The notes under the pieces: generated by a model
Database searches by the model: none
The model's input: the letters and a program-made list of their open reading frames with translations, nothing else
Told to the model about the DNA's origin: nothing
Shown: one piece after another, positions 25,191 through 35,000 of the stretch
Layout of the letters: each line of letters starts with the position of its first letter
Position numbering within the stretch: position 1 is the first letter of the stretch
Position numbers and translations under genes: made by a program
NCBI RefSeq assembly: GCF_003315205.1
Contig: NZ_QNRR01000002.1
Span: 970,857-1,034,856 of the forward strand
Reading direction: 5' to 3'
DNA: 64,000 nucleotides
Source: Roseimicrobium gellanilyticum
GTDB lineage: Bacteria; Verrucomicrobiota; Verrucomicrobiia; Verrucomicrobiales; Verrucomicrobiaceae

Positions 25191-25892
25191 ATGAGCCAAG
25201 CCAGTGCCACACGCACCGCAAAGAAACCCCGTCCCGAGATGAAACGCCTGCTGCTCGTGGACGACCACCCCATCATGCGCCATGGGCTGGTGCAACTCAT
25301 CTCCGCAGAACCCGATCTCGAAGTGTGCGCCGAGGCGGGCAATGCCGCAGATGGCATGGTGGCCGTGACCAGCAGGAAGCCTGATCTCGTGATCGCAGAT
25401 CTCACCTTGCCAGACAAGCATGGTCTGGAATTCATCAAAGACATACGCGCCCTTCATCCAGATCTGCAAATTCTCGTGCTCTCCATGCATGATGAATCCC
25501 TATACGCCGAGCGTGCCCTGCGTGCCGGTGCTCGGGGCTACCTCATGAAGGAGACAGCTGCTGAAAATCTCATCCACGCTGTACGACGCGTGCTGGGCGG
25601 AGACATCTATCTGAGTGACAAGATGGCCAGCGTGATGCTGGAGCTTCTGTCAGGCCAGCGCAAGAGCGCGGCCTCCGCTGGCATTGATCGTCTCACGGAT
25701 CGGGAACTCGAAGTGCTGCAACTCATCGGCAGCGGACGTGGCACGCGCCAGATCGCTGACCAGCTTCACGTGAGCGTGCGAACGATCGATGCGCACCGCG
25801 CCCACATCAAAGACAAGCTCCAACTCCCCGATGGAAATGCGCTCGTACGCTACGCCGTGCGCTGGGTGGAGAATCAGCAGGGAACAGTGTAG
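25191..25892 (+). CDS. NarL/LuxR-family response regulator
   Basis: The 233-residue protein has a receiver domain (residues 15-135; LLLVDDHPIMRHG, phospho-acceptor Asp in LVIADLTLPDKHG, Lys in GYLMKETAAEN). A LuxR helix-turn-helix follows at residues 165-228 (LTDRELEVLQLIGSGRGTRQIADQLHVSVRTIDAHRAHIKDKL). The ATG at 25191 gives a short basic N-terminus. No kinase is adjacent; the HisKA_3 kinase at 1352-2446 is the right type to be its partner. Its position after the oxidase and stress genes suggests that it regulates them. Confidence 0.92.
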   Translation: MSQASATRTAKKPRPEMKRLLLVDDHPIMRHGLVQLISAEPDLEVCAEAGNAADGMVAVTSRKPDLVIADLTLPDKHGLEFIKDIRALHPDLQILVLSMHDESLYAERALRAGARGYLMKETAAENLIHAVRRVLGGDIYLSDKMASVMLELLSGQRKSAASAGIDRLTDRELEVLQLIGSGRGTRQIADQLHVSVRTIDAHRAHIKDKLQLPDGNALVRYAVRWVENQQGTV

Positions 25893-26062
25893 CCAGGACT
25901 ACGCCCGACCTGACTCCATTCGCCGAATGGCAGCATCAGAAAGCCGTAGAGGAATCCCCTATGCCTCACTTGCGCGTTTCATGACATCACGAACACGTGG
26001 GGGTACGAATTTCGCAAGATGTGATTGGGACTAGCTTGGGGTGTCATCAAACACCGCAAGCT
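25893..26062. other. Intergenic region
   Basis: The 170 bases between the NarL-type regulator and the AraC-type gene presumably contain the promoter of the latter. No operator or hairpin was identified. Confidence 0.3.
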
Positions 26063-26854
26063 ATGAACTCTACCACCCAACAAGCTCCTGCCACTCACGA
26101 ACGTCTTCTTCATAGTGACCTCTTCCAGAACTATCGTGAAGCCTTCCAGACAACCACCGGCCTGCGCCTGAGTCTGGACAGCGTGGATGCCATCCGCCGC
26201 GAGTCGAAGATTCCTTCCTTGAAGCGCCTCCATCTGCCCGTCCGTGCCGCCGAAGCGGTGGTGGCGTTCGTCACCATGCAGCCAGTCGCCATACAGAGTG
26301 AGGTCTTCCGCAGCTTCGACGACGTCGCCCGTGTGATGCTCCAGGACGATGCCACTGCCGCAGAAGTCAGAATGGCCCGTGAGATCTATGAGCAGACTCC
26401 GGCAGTCACTCCGGAACGCCTGAAGGCGCTGGAAACCCTGCTGCAAGTGCTGGCCGTGCAACTGAGCGAAGTGGCCGAGCACCTCTTCCTCGAGGCCACC
26501 GAAAGCGAACCCATCACCGTGCGCAAGGCCCGGGAGTTCATCATGAAGCACCTCACTGAGTCCATGTTCCTTGAAGATGTGGCCCGCTATGCCGGGGTGA
26601 GCGCCTTCCACTTCTGCAAGGTCTTCAAGAAATACACCGGGCACACCTTCACCAGCTTTGTGAATCACGCACGCGTGGAGCATGCGAAGAAGCTCCTCAT
26701 GAAGCCCCGCTACTGCGTGACTGAGGTGGCCTTCGATGCCGGTTTCCAGTCGCTTTCACAGTTCAACCGCAGCTTCCGCCGCGTAACCTCGAAATCACCC
26801 ACTGAATACCGTGGCGAGTTGAAGTCCAAGCACGCCATGGCTGACGCGGCCTGA
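26063..26854 (+). CDS. AraC-family regulator with PocR-type sensory domain
   Basis: From the ATG at 26063 (MNSTTQQAPATHERLLHSDL) the protein is 263 residues. Residues about 15-150 resemble the PocR ligand-binding domain (LFQNYREAFQTTTGLRLSL at its start). Residues 160-255 form a double helix-turn-helix of the AraC type (FLEDVARYAGVSAFHFCKVFKK and VTEVAFDAGFQSLSQFNRSFRR). PocR domains bind small hydrocarbon ligands or iron-sulphur or heme groups in some relatives. The effector here is unknown. It is a single gene flanked by non-coding DNA. Confidence 0.88.
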   Translation: MNSTTQQAPATHERLLHSDLFQNYREAFQTTTGLRLSLDSVDAIRRESKIPSLKRLHLPVRAAEAVVAFVTMQPVAIQSEVFRSFDDVARVMLQDDATAAEVRMAREIYEQTPAVTPERLKALETLLQVLAVQLSEVAEHLFLEATESEPITVRKAREFIMKHLTESMFLEDVARYAGVSAFHFCKVFKKYTGHTFTSFVNHARVEHAKKLLMKPRYCVTEVAFDAGFQSLSQFNRSFRRVTSKSPTEYRGELKSKHAMADAA

Positions 26855-26988
26855 GTCGCCTGATGCGCAACCCAAACCCCAAAATCAGGGCCAGGGAATA
26901 GTGCATTCCCTACGAAATAGCGGGCTCCGTGCGAACCATGAAGCCTGCCTGACGAGCCACCAGCTCGTTTTCCTTCCACTTGGAGTGA
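26855..26988. other. Intergenic region with a small hairpin
   Basis: A 7-bp inverted repeat, AGGGAAT-AGTGC-ATTCCCT (26893-26911), lies 39 bases after the AraC stop and may help to terminate that transcript. The rest marks the junction to the degraded DUF932 gene. No other feature was seen. Confidence 0.35.
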
Positions 26989-27546
26989 ATGACACTCGTT
27001 GGCCGAGATAGCCAAGCGACGAAAAGGGACCGCACCCGTCAGGATTCGAGCCAAGGCAAACAATTCTCAGGCGACTACACTTGGGCACTCTGCCTTAGGG
27101 ATAGCCACGACAAGACCTTTCCTGCTGTTCCCTCATTCTTTGTGTGCGACAATCTCGGTTTTGACAGCGATGTAAAACTCGCACGGAAACACACCCGCCA
27201 CATCGTTCGTGACCTGCCCTTCATCACCGGGAGAGCCATTGGTCATTTGATGGAGAAGTGGCATCACCAAGACACACGCATCGCCGCCTACAAGAAAGCT
27301 GAGCTCGACGACATCCAAGCCCACGACCTTGTCATTCGGGCTACTGATGTTGGCGTGTGCAGCAATCGTCTGATACCCACTGTTTTGGGCGAGTTGCGAA
27401 AACCTCGTCACGCGGTATTTGAAAGCGGAATGTGTGGTCCTTGTTCAACTCCTTCGGAATCTCTGAAAGACGGCAGTCTCGCAGAGCTACCGAAAAGGAC
27501 GGAAGCTCTCCATGGACTGCTGGATGTCCATGTGGGGTTGAATTGA
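26989..27546 (+). pseudogene. Decayed DUF932 (plasmid/phage-type) gene remnant
   Basis: The frame from about 27060 reads as the middle and end of a DUF932 protein: FSGDYTWALCLRDSHDKTFPA, VKLARKHTRHIVRDLP, AHDLVIRATDVGVCSNRLIP and LAELPKRTEALHGLLDVH. Intact relatives carry about 80 more N-terminal residues, absent here. A segment between FPA and FFVCDN is shortened. Near 27428-27460 the expected VWSLFNSF appears only in another frame, so two compensating small deletions occur around it. DUF932 genes are commonly found on plasmids and integrated elements. The remnant marks an old mobile insertion at the edge of the RHS region. Confidence 0.7.
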
Positions 27547-27857
27547 TTCTAGAGAAGGGAACCTCTTTTACGCTTCGCGCTTTAGAGGGACCTTTTTTTT
27601 CCGTGAGGCGGTGGGGACATTGACTCTTCTCTCCATGCGGCTACAATCACATCCGACCCACCGGGATGCATTTTTGGGCTGCTCTTTCAAGAGCAGCCTG
27701 GATCTAGGCTGCCGCAAACTTCGCCCGCTCAAACTCATCCTGGTCTGCCCCAAAAAGCCGGACATGGAGACTTGAGAGTCGAGCGGTTAAAGCAACCACA
27801 AGACGACCATGTCCACGGCCAATCCACGGGCTGCAAATGATGGAAACTGGGAGAATC
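27547..27857. other. Non-coding region with T run
   Basis: About 310 bases follow the DUF932 remnant. They contain an eight-base T run ending at 27600 and one perfect stem-loop (27677-27698). Short frames on either strand show no family resemblance. This may be decayed mobile DNA. Confidence 0.4.
27677..27698. terminator. Perfect 10-bp stem-loop
   Basis: GGCTGCTCTT and its complement are separated by only two bases. The stem lies between the convergent DUF932 remnant and the minus-strand gene ending at 27858. It is placed to end transcription from either side, although the T tract is on the upstream side of the plus strand. Confidence 0.45.
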
Positions 27858-28271
27858 TTACGGCGGCAATACCAGTTCTGAAGCGTCCTCTCCGCCAGCT
27901 ACGTAAATTCCGACGGTTGTGTCCCATTCACTTATCCCCGCCGTAACAACAAAACCATTGCTCAGAAGCACTCCAAAGCCCAACCACATCTCGGACTCGC
28001 AAATCGCCAGAATCTCCGCGCGCAGACGTGGTTCATTTTCCTGATTTTTGCTGCAGTACATGTGCTCCGCCCGCCGGGTCTGCCTCAGCAATGAAAAACC
28101 GTCAGGCGTACGCTCGAGAATCTGCATGAGGTCAAATCCCATACCAGTGCTCAACTCAACCCACATCCGTCGATCTTGGAACCTTCCCGTTCTGGGACGA
28201 TCGAGATACCAGATTTTCTGGATAGATTTTCCGATGACATCAGCCCTTCGAAGATAGTTGTCAGTAGACAT
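27858..28271 (-). CDS. Hypothetical protein, last gene of the RHS operon (immunity candidate)
   Basis: From the ATG at 28271 (MSTDNYLRRADVIGKSIQKI) the product is 137 residues, without signal peptide or membrane helix. It is rich in charged and aromatic residues (IWYLDRPRT, MWVELSTGMGFDLMQIL) and ends in a hydrophobic stretch WLGFGVLLSNGFVVTAG. No family was recognised. It lies downstream of the RHS and leucine-rich-repeat genes on the same strand, a place where immunity proteins of polymorphic toxins are often encoded. The frame is open upstream to 28340, so the start is uncertain. Confidence 0.55.
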   Translation of the reverse strand: MSTDNYLRRADVIGKSIQKIWYLDRPRTGRFQDRRMWVELSTGMGFDLMQILERTPDGFSLLRQTRRAEHMYCSKNQENEPRLRAEILAICESEMWLGFGVLLSNGFVVTAGISEWDTTVGIYVAGGEDASELVLPP

Positions 28272-28484
28272 ACCCGTGATTGACGAACCAATCATACACA
28301 ATTTCCGTGGTTTGGCGTCCCACGGCATAGCCCCAGACACTTCCTACCAGCCCCCGCAATGGCCAAAACGGTCACTGGATCAGCTCTGCCGTGACACCAT
28401 GGAGGCAATCAAGAAGCAGCACACCGTCAGGAACTGGCCGCCAGGCTCTAGGCGTTCAAGGACTCGTGGAGATCACGATCTCAT
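28272..28484. other. Intergenic region within the RHS region
   Basis: The 213 bases between the two small minus-strand genes hold no convincing gene. A plus-strand frame here resembles nothing known with confidence. It may be a remnant of an earlier RHS tip or immunity cassette. Confidence 0.3.
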
Positions 28485-29093
28485 CTATCGGACAACCCGA
28501 ATGCCCGGATGTCGTTTCGCGAACTCTTGCGCCTCGGTTTTTGTGATCTCGGTGCCGCCAATGCATAAGACTTTTAATGACGGACATTTACCTAGGGCCT
28601 CCAATGCCTTTCCAGTGATGCCGGTATCCGAGACCTGCAATTGTTCGAGACCTTCCATTTTTGCTATATAGACAATAGAATCATCGTTAAGATCCGCTCC
28701 CGCCATCTCGAGGGTACGGATGGAACCGGTGCGGGACAGGTGGTTCAATAGCGATGCATCCAACGGACCTGCGCCTGTCATAATCAACTCTTTGGGTTTC
28801 AGGCGCCGTATCGCCAGGCCGAGATCTGCCGAGCTCACCAGATGAGAGGGCTCCGTAGAGATGACATCTGGATAAGACAGCCAAGAGTCCATGGCTCCTC
28901 CAGCACTTCTCACCATGAGAGGCCGCGAAAGTGGAGGGACTCTCCATTTCTCGCAAGTCGCGTAATTCTGCTCCAAAACGAAAAGACTTTCCCGTCTGTG
29001 GTCCTCAAGGGTCAGAACCCACAAGACCGAGCTCGCGAATATCGCTGATAGAGCGAAGACCACAGGACCAAGTCGCATTCTCTTGGGATTCAT
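28485..29093 (-). CDS. Membrane-anchored leucine-rich-repeat-like protein next to RHS
   Basis: The 202-residue protein begins with an anchor (RLGPVVFALSAIFASSVLWVL). Its C-terminal half has leucine-rich-type repeats (IRTLEMAGADLNDDSIVYI, LEQLQVSDTGITGKALEAL, LKVLCIGGTEITKTEAQEF) spaced about 24 residues apart. The start lies four bases after the RHS stop, so the two genes are surely co-transcribed. A protein encoded directly after an RHS tip is the usual immunity gene, and a membrane-held binding protein would suit this task. This is inference; a cell-surface role is also possible. Confidence 0.75.
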   Translation of the reverse strand: MNPKRMRLGPVVFALSAIFASSVLWVLTLEDHRRESLFVLEQNYATCEKWRVPPLSRPLMVRSAGGAMDSWLSYPDVISTEPSHLVSSADLGLAIRRLKPKELIMTGAGPLDASLLNHLSRTGSIRTLEMAGADLNDDSIVYIAKMEGLEQLQVSDTGITGKALEALGKCPSLKVLCIGGTEITKTEAQEFAKRHPGIRVVR

Positions 29094-29097
29094 CGCT

Positions 29098-32000
29098 CTA
29101 ACGTATTGTAAAGGTAAAGCTGATGCGAGGCATCAGCCAGCGTCCATTAACACGCGGTCCTCTGTAATGATCCGTGTGGTATGTCGGCTGCGGCTGGATG
29201 AGTTCGCCACGGTTGTTACGCTTCGCAGGGGTATGCCACAACATTTCAGGAGGGACTCCAGTTTTTGCCAGGTTGTCATGAAAGCCGGGACCCGAGACAT
29301 ACGTGCCGACCTTGAGGCCCTTTGTCTTCTTTTCTTGGTTACCTACGTGATCTTGAATTTCCATTCCTTTAGGAACAAAACCGTCAAAGGCGGTGAGTGG
29401 ATCGTTGTCGTTATATCCACCATCTCCATAATAGTCTACTTGAACAGATTTTTCCAATTGCTTTACGTTGAGAATCGCTGCCAATCCAGGTTCTCGCTTG
29501 CCTACATCAGCAGAGGCAACGGAGGGGCGTTGCCAGACGTTGCGCGGTTCTTGAGTAACCTTCACTTTGCCATTTTTGTCGCATTGAATCCGCACAAACT
29601 GAGATAGCACCGTGGCAGTCGCATTTTCTTCTTTCCTATCCGAAGCCACAGCCAATGCCAAGTATACAGTTTCGTACTCCGTGTTGGGCCTTGCCAAATA
29701 ATCCTTCGGCTCAATCAGATGCGGGTCGGCACCTCCCACCCGCCATTGCAACGCTCCCGACAGCTGCGTTGTGATAACTCCGAGAAGTTCAAGTTGTGTC
29801 TGTCCCGCCCAGTTTGAATCATCATTAGGGTCTTTATAAGCGCCTGAAAGAACGTCGGCGGCAGAGCTTCCTTTGCGTTTGTAAGAGCGTTGGACCACTT
29901 TGTCAGGCGTCATAAAGCACTTCAAGCCGAACGGATCAATGAAGTGAACCAGATCATTTTCCACCATTCCATAGAGGTTGAGCCCTCCATGTTCATTAAT
30001 GGGGTCCCTACTCAGCCACCTGCCCCTTACGGGATCATAACACCGATATCCGTAGTAACTTAGCCCGGTCTCGGCATCCGCATACTTCGTGCTAAACCGA
30101 ATTGGGCAAAGCTCTGGTTCGGGTTCGTTCACTCGGACCACCTGGCCGAAGGCGTCATAGTCGTACAATGCCACACGACCGTTGGTGCCTACCAGGCCAA
30201 TCACATTGCCGTTCAGGTCCCATGTGGCCATATAGGCTGAAGCGACTCCGCTACGTTGCTGGTGCCGCACCACGCCCAAGAGACCGCCCACACCGCCGGC
30301 CCCTTCCCAAGTGCCGCTGACGTCCGGACCCCACACATAACTGCGCACCAAATGCGGCTCCACTCCAGGCTCGCCGGTGGCACCGGGCGGGCGCTCCTCC
30401 ATCATTTCCACCTCTGCCATGAGGTTCCATCCTTCGTAGATGAAGCGCAGATCTGATGCGGTGCGCCAAGTGCTCTCTGCCGTTTCATACCGGCTCACTT
30501 TTTTGCGAACACGACGGCTCATGTAATCATATCCAAACTCTAGCGCCTGGTGAGGCACGCCGGCCAGCACCGCTGCCGCATGAGTGGTCATTCCCACAAG
30601 CCTGTTTTCTCCATCCCAGGTGTAGTTCCACCTTCCATCACTGGTCAGATTGCCATCCGCGTCGTAGCTCAGGGCTTCTGTCACTGGGGGGACGTAGACA
30701 TGCCCCTCGTGCGTGCTGGTGTACGGAATTCCACCCACGGTCCGGCTGGCTTCAATCTCCACTGCCTCCCACTTCGCCCCCGTACCAGAGGCAGTGATCG
30801 ATCCCACGTAGTGGATGCCGTGCCGGTTCGCCGCAACGCCATTGATCTCCAAGGCCGTGTCAGTTGGTGCTGCCCCGCTCACGTGTACTTTGCGGGCATT
30901 GGCCAGCTCGGTGTACTGATTTCGCGCATTGCTGGTGTATCCCACCGTATCCACCTGGCCTGCGCCAAAAGGAGCGGTGCCATAGGTGTGCTGCAACCGG
31001 TTGCCGATATCATCATACGCATACGCGCTGCTCCACCCGGTCAGGGTGGCCAGCGTGCTGCCTCCGGAAGTAGTGGCTGCGCTCTTCACGGCTTCGGTGA
31101 TCTGGCCTCTGGCATCATGAGCGTAAGCCCATCTGCCGTGCGCCGCAACCACCGTAGGCCATGTGGTAACGTCCGGGTCGACCGCATTGACGCCGCTGCC
31201 ACTCAACTCACGCGACTGAAATGGCGCTGTACCCTCGTATGCATGAGAGGCCCTCACAATGCCGAGTTCTGGATCTATCTCAGTGGTACTCGTGAAGCTC
31301 GTGTTCGACTCAAAGGCACGAGTATACCTGATCTTTTTGCGGTTGGAACCACCATCATAGCTGGTGGTCCGCGTGAAGTCCATTTCGGGCACACCGGCCA
31401 TCCGGTATTGAATGGACACCATCTGGCCAGTTTCGAAGTCCTGATGCTGGTAGAAGGTGCCCGGCAACATGACAGCCGGAGCACTTACACCTGCAGGCAC
31501 GAAACTTCCCTGAAATCGCAGCTTGTTCCCGAATCGATCCACCGGCTGCTCCACGACCATGCCGGCCAGCCAGCCCGTGCCTCCGATGCTTTCCCGGGTG
31601 GGCTTCCCGATGTGCGACAACCCATCCCAAGTGCGTGTAGCCGGGGAAAACTCCTCACGCTTGGCCCCTGTCGAAAGGAGATCCCACAGGTGCGTGCCTG
31701 CCGCATCGGTCACCTGCCGCAGTGTGCCATCTCTATAGTAGCCGTAGCTCACATCCGGCGTACTATCTGAGTAGTCCTTGGCAGTGAGCCGCCCGGCACC
31801 ATCATAGGCATAACTGGTGACCAGCGGAGCCATTCCCACTGTACGCGCCCAAGTGCGCGTCTCCAGCAGGCCGGAGGGCTTGTACGTAAAGGATGGCCCT
31901 TGATTGTTGGAATCCCGTTTGTTGAGCAGTAACCCTGTGGCCGCATCGTAGTTCCATGTCGTCAGCGATGCGGAAGGACTGGGTGTGTAGTCGTTGTCCA

Positions 32001-35000
32001 CCCATGGCTTGGCACCGCTGAGCGCTGTATCCGTGCGATACGTCCACATCTTGATGAAGTCGCCATACTCGTTGTGCAAATACCGCACCGGATAGGTTCC
32101 GGCGCCCCACTGACCTGTCAGGTTACCGAGGCCGTCGTACTCAGAATAAGTAGTCGCCGTCGCCGTGGGACTCAAGCTTGAGCAGGGAGCCGTGACGCTC
32201 TGCACCCTTCCCGCACCTATGGAGTTACTTCCGTAGTAGGTGTAGCTCGTCACGCGATTGGTGGAGCCTGTCTGACGAGTGATCGAAGCGATGCGATCGT
32301 AGGTGCCATCATACGTATAAGTGAGCGTCCCCTCCGGTCCGCTTTCGGTGACCACGCGGCGGAAAGCATCATATGTTCGAGTGCTCGTCACGTTGTTCCA
32401 CTCCAGGGAGGTCTCTGAAGTCAGCAGACCATTGGTTTCTGTGCGCAAGGAAGTGGCTGTTTTACCGTAGCGCTGCACAAACGTTGAGGTGAAGCGTTTT
32501 TGGGAGGAAGGCGCCGGGTCATACGCCACCGTGCTTACCGTGCTGGCCCCGCTTTCATCATAGGAGATCCTGATCTCGTTGGGCCCCAAGCCCAGCACCC
32601 GCCGCTCTTCCCGCTGCCGCCAGGACATTCCATCAGCCCCATCTCCCGTGTGTACGCGTGTGCGGCTTACCTCCCACCAGTACCCGTTCACCTTCTCATA
32701 GACGGTCTCATATTCGGTGACCGGTTCCACAGAGGCACCTGTGAGATTCAGCACGCCGTCTCCATTGAGGTCCACTCCTTCACGATACAACTGGTCCATT
32801 TCGTCATACTCAAAAATCGCTGCTGCAAGACCAGGGCGGATTGTCTTAATGCGCTGGCCTTTGCCGTTGTACACGTGCTGGGTCACTAGTACGCCCGAGC
32901 CGCCCACCGCTGGGCTCTCTTCACGCAGCACACGTCCGGTCCCGTCGCTGGCAACGCGACGCCAGCGCGGCGAATTGGCGCTGCCGATGTGGACCGTCGT
33001 TAACAGTTCACCACGATTGTTGACTTCATAGGTGTAGTATTCCGCCATCACACCGGTGCCCGTAATGCTTTTGGGTTGTCCGTCCCGGTAGGAAGCGATG
33101 ATCTGTGTCAAGCCTCCGGGCATGGTTTCGGTGACCAGCCGGCCGCCTTCCGGAGTAAGACCATAGGTATATTGACTCGTGCGTCCCAGATGGTCTGTGC
33201 TCACTACGGTTTCGCCATATTCGTCCACCTGCGTTTCAGCATCCGTACGTGTCTGTCCAGCCGCACTGCGCTGCACGCGCTCCAGATAGCCGGGAGGCGT
33301 CGCTCCTCCGCTACCCGCAGGACGTGCATGGATGCTATGGATGGTTGAGAGGGTGCCCAAGGTCATCGTGCTGGTTCCGGTGGCTGCGTCCGTGGTCGTC
33401 GTTTTAACAACACCTGCTGCATCCGTTTCCGTGCTAACCCCGGATATGTTCTGGGAGGAAACGCGTTCCGCGATGCCGTCCAGATACTCCGTAATTGTCG
33501 TGGACCCCGGCCCGCTGTTACCGTAGCTGTAGGTGCGCACGGACGCGGTCTCATGACCGTCACCCCCGGTGGAAACATTCGTCCTTTCCAAAGACATCGA
33601 GCCCTGAGCGTTGAGCTGTACCAGGGTCTGGAGGCTCTTGCCCGGCACGCCGAAAGGATACGTCACCGTTCCCTGAGTGGTGGTGATGTTGCGCACGCCT
33701 CCAAGGATCTGCGATCGGTACGTAGTTCGTGCGCCGCTCGCCTCGACGAAATACACTTGCGCCCCTCCAACTTGCAAATTTCCTGAGCTCGTGTCCGAGA
33801 CGAGTTCACCACTGCCGGAAAACTTCTGCGTGCGAATCTCGTCCACTGCCTGCCCTGTCGCACCGTCATGCGCCTGGCTCTTCGTGATAACCGTTCGAGA
33901 CACAGTGATGCCTTTGATGCGAGTAATTTTGGTAGTGGTCTCCACAGGGAAATCCAGGGTCTGGACTTCCTCTACTTGACACTGGCTGGCGGGAATCTCT
34001 GCAATGCCGGCAATTGTCGAGGCACCTGCGTCCATCCAAGGGGTCCATGTCTGGCTGATGGAACCGTCGTCTGCATTGTAGAAATACCGCGCCCAAGAGC
34101 CATCCGGGTTCAACTGGATGTGCAACTGTCCCTGTACTGTATCTGGCAGATTTTCGTCATCATAGTAGGAGTAGTAGGTGACGCGATCCCCTGCGACGCC
34201 TTCCTCTGTCCGGATGAGTTTCTCCGCACTGTCGATCCGCTTGTAGATTTCTTTGCGTTTTCCGATGAGGAGTTCATTCCCGTTGGCATCAATCTTGAGC
34301 TTCTCCGTGGTAACGGTGCGCACCTCCTCCCCACCGCCAGGGGGTGTCACGTAACCGGTGTCCGTGACAGACTCCCCGTCCAACCCGCGAATGTATTTCC
34401 AGACTCCAGCGGCCCCGCCATTGTCTGGAGCGGCATACAGGACGTACTCTTCGGGCTCCTGGTCGCGCTGGATGGTGGTTACCTTGACTCCATCGATGTC
34501 TATAGAGCCAACGGTCGTAGTCACCTTTTGCACAGTTACTTGCGAGATGATCAGGGCTGAATCCAACAAAAGCGGTGTGCCCGATTGGGGGTTGGTATTG
34601 GTGGCGTCGTAGGTGGTGAGAATGAATCCCTTGCTGGGCATTGAAGGGTTCACCGGAACCATGTCCACCAAGGTTGCTCCATTTGTGGAGCTATTGGAGG
34701 TCACCCTGGATAGAACCTGGCGGCGTGCCGGACTGCCGGGGTACAACTCTTCAATCAAACTCAAATTCGCAGGCGAGCCCTGTGCCGCCGTCGCTCGATC
34801 AACCTTGAGACTGGTGGGATCAAACGAGAGAGGAGACGAATCCAACGGCGCATTGTAAACCAAGCGTCCCAAGGGATTGCCCGCGGCAGAACGCCCCAAA
34901 CTCACTTCCATCCGCACGGAATCCGGAACGGGAAGGCTTTCGGTGCCACTTTGTGCTGCTGGGAAAGCGGGCTGGGATGACTGCACCCTTCCTGGATCAA

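Noticed and set aside
28258-28484. A plus-strand stretch between the small RHS-region genes that faintly recalls an integrase N-terminus
   Set aside because: The similarity is only a few residues, without catalytic motifs or a plausible gene length. It cannot support a call.
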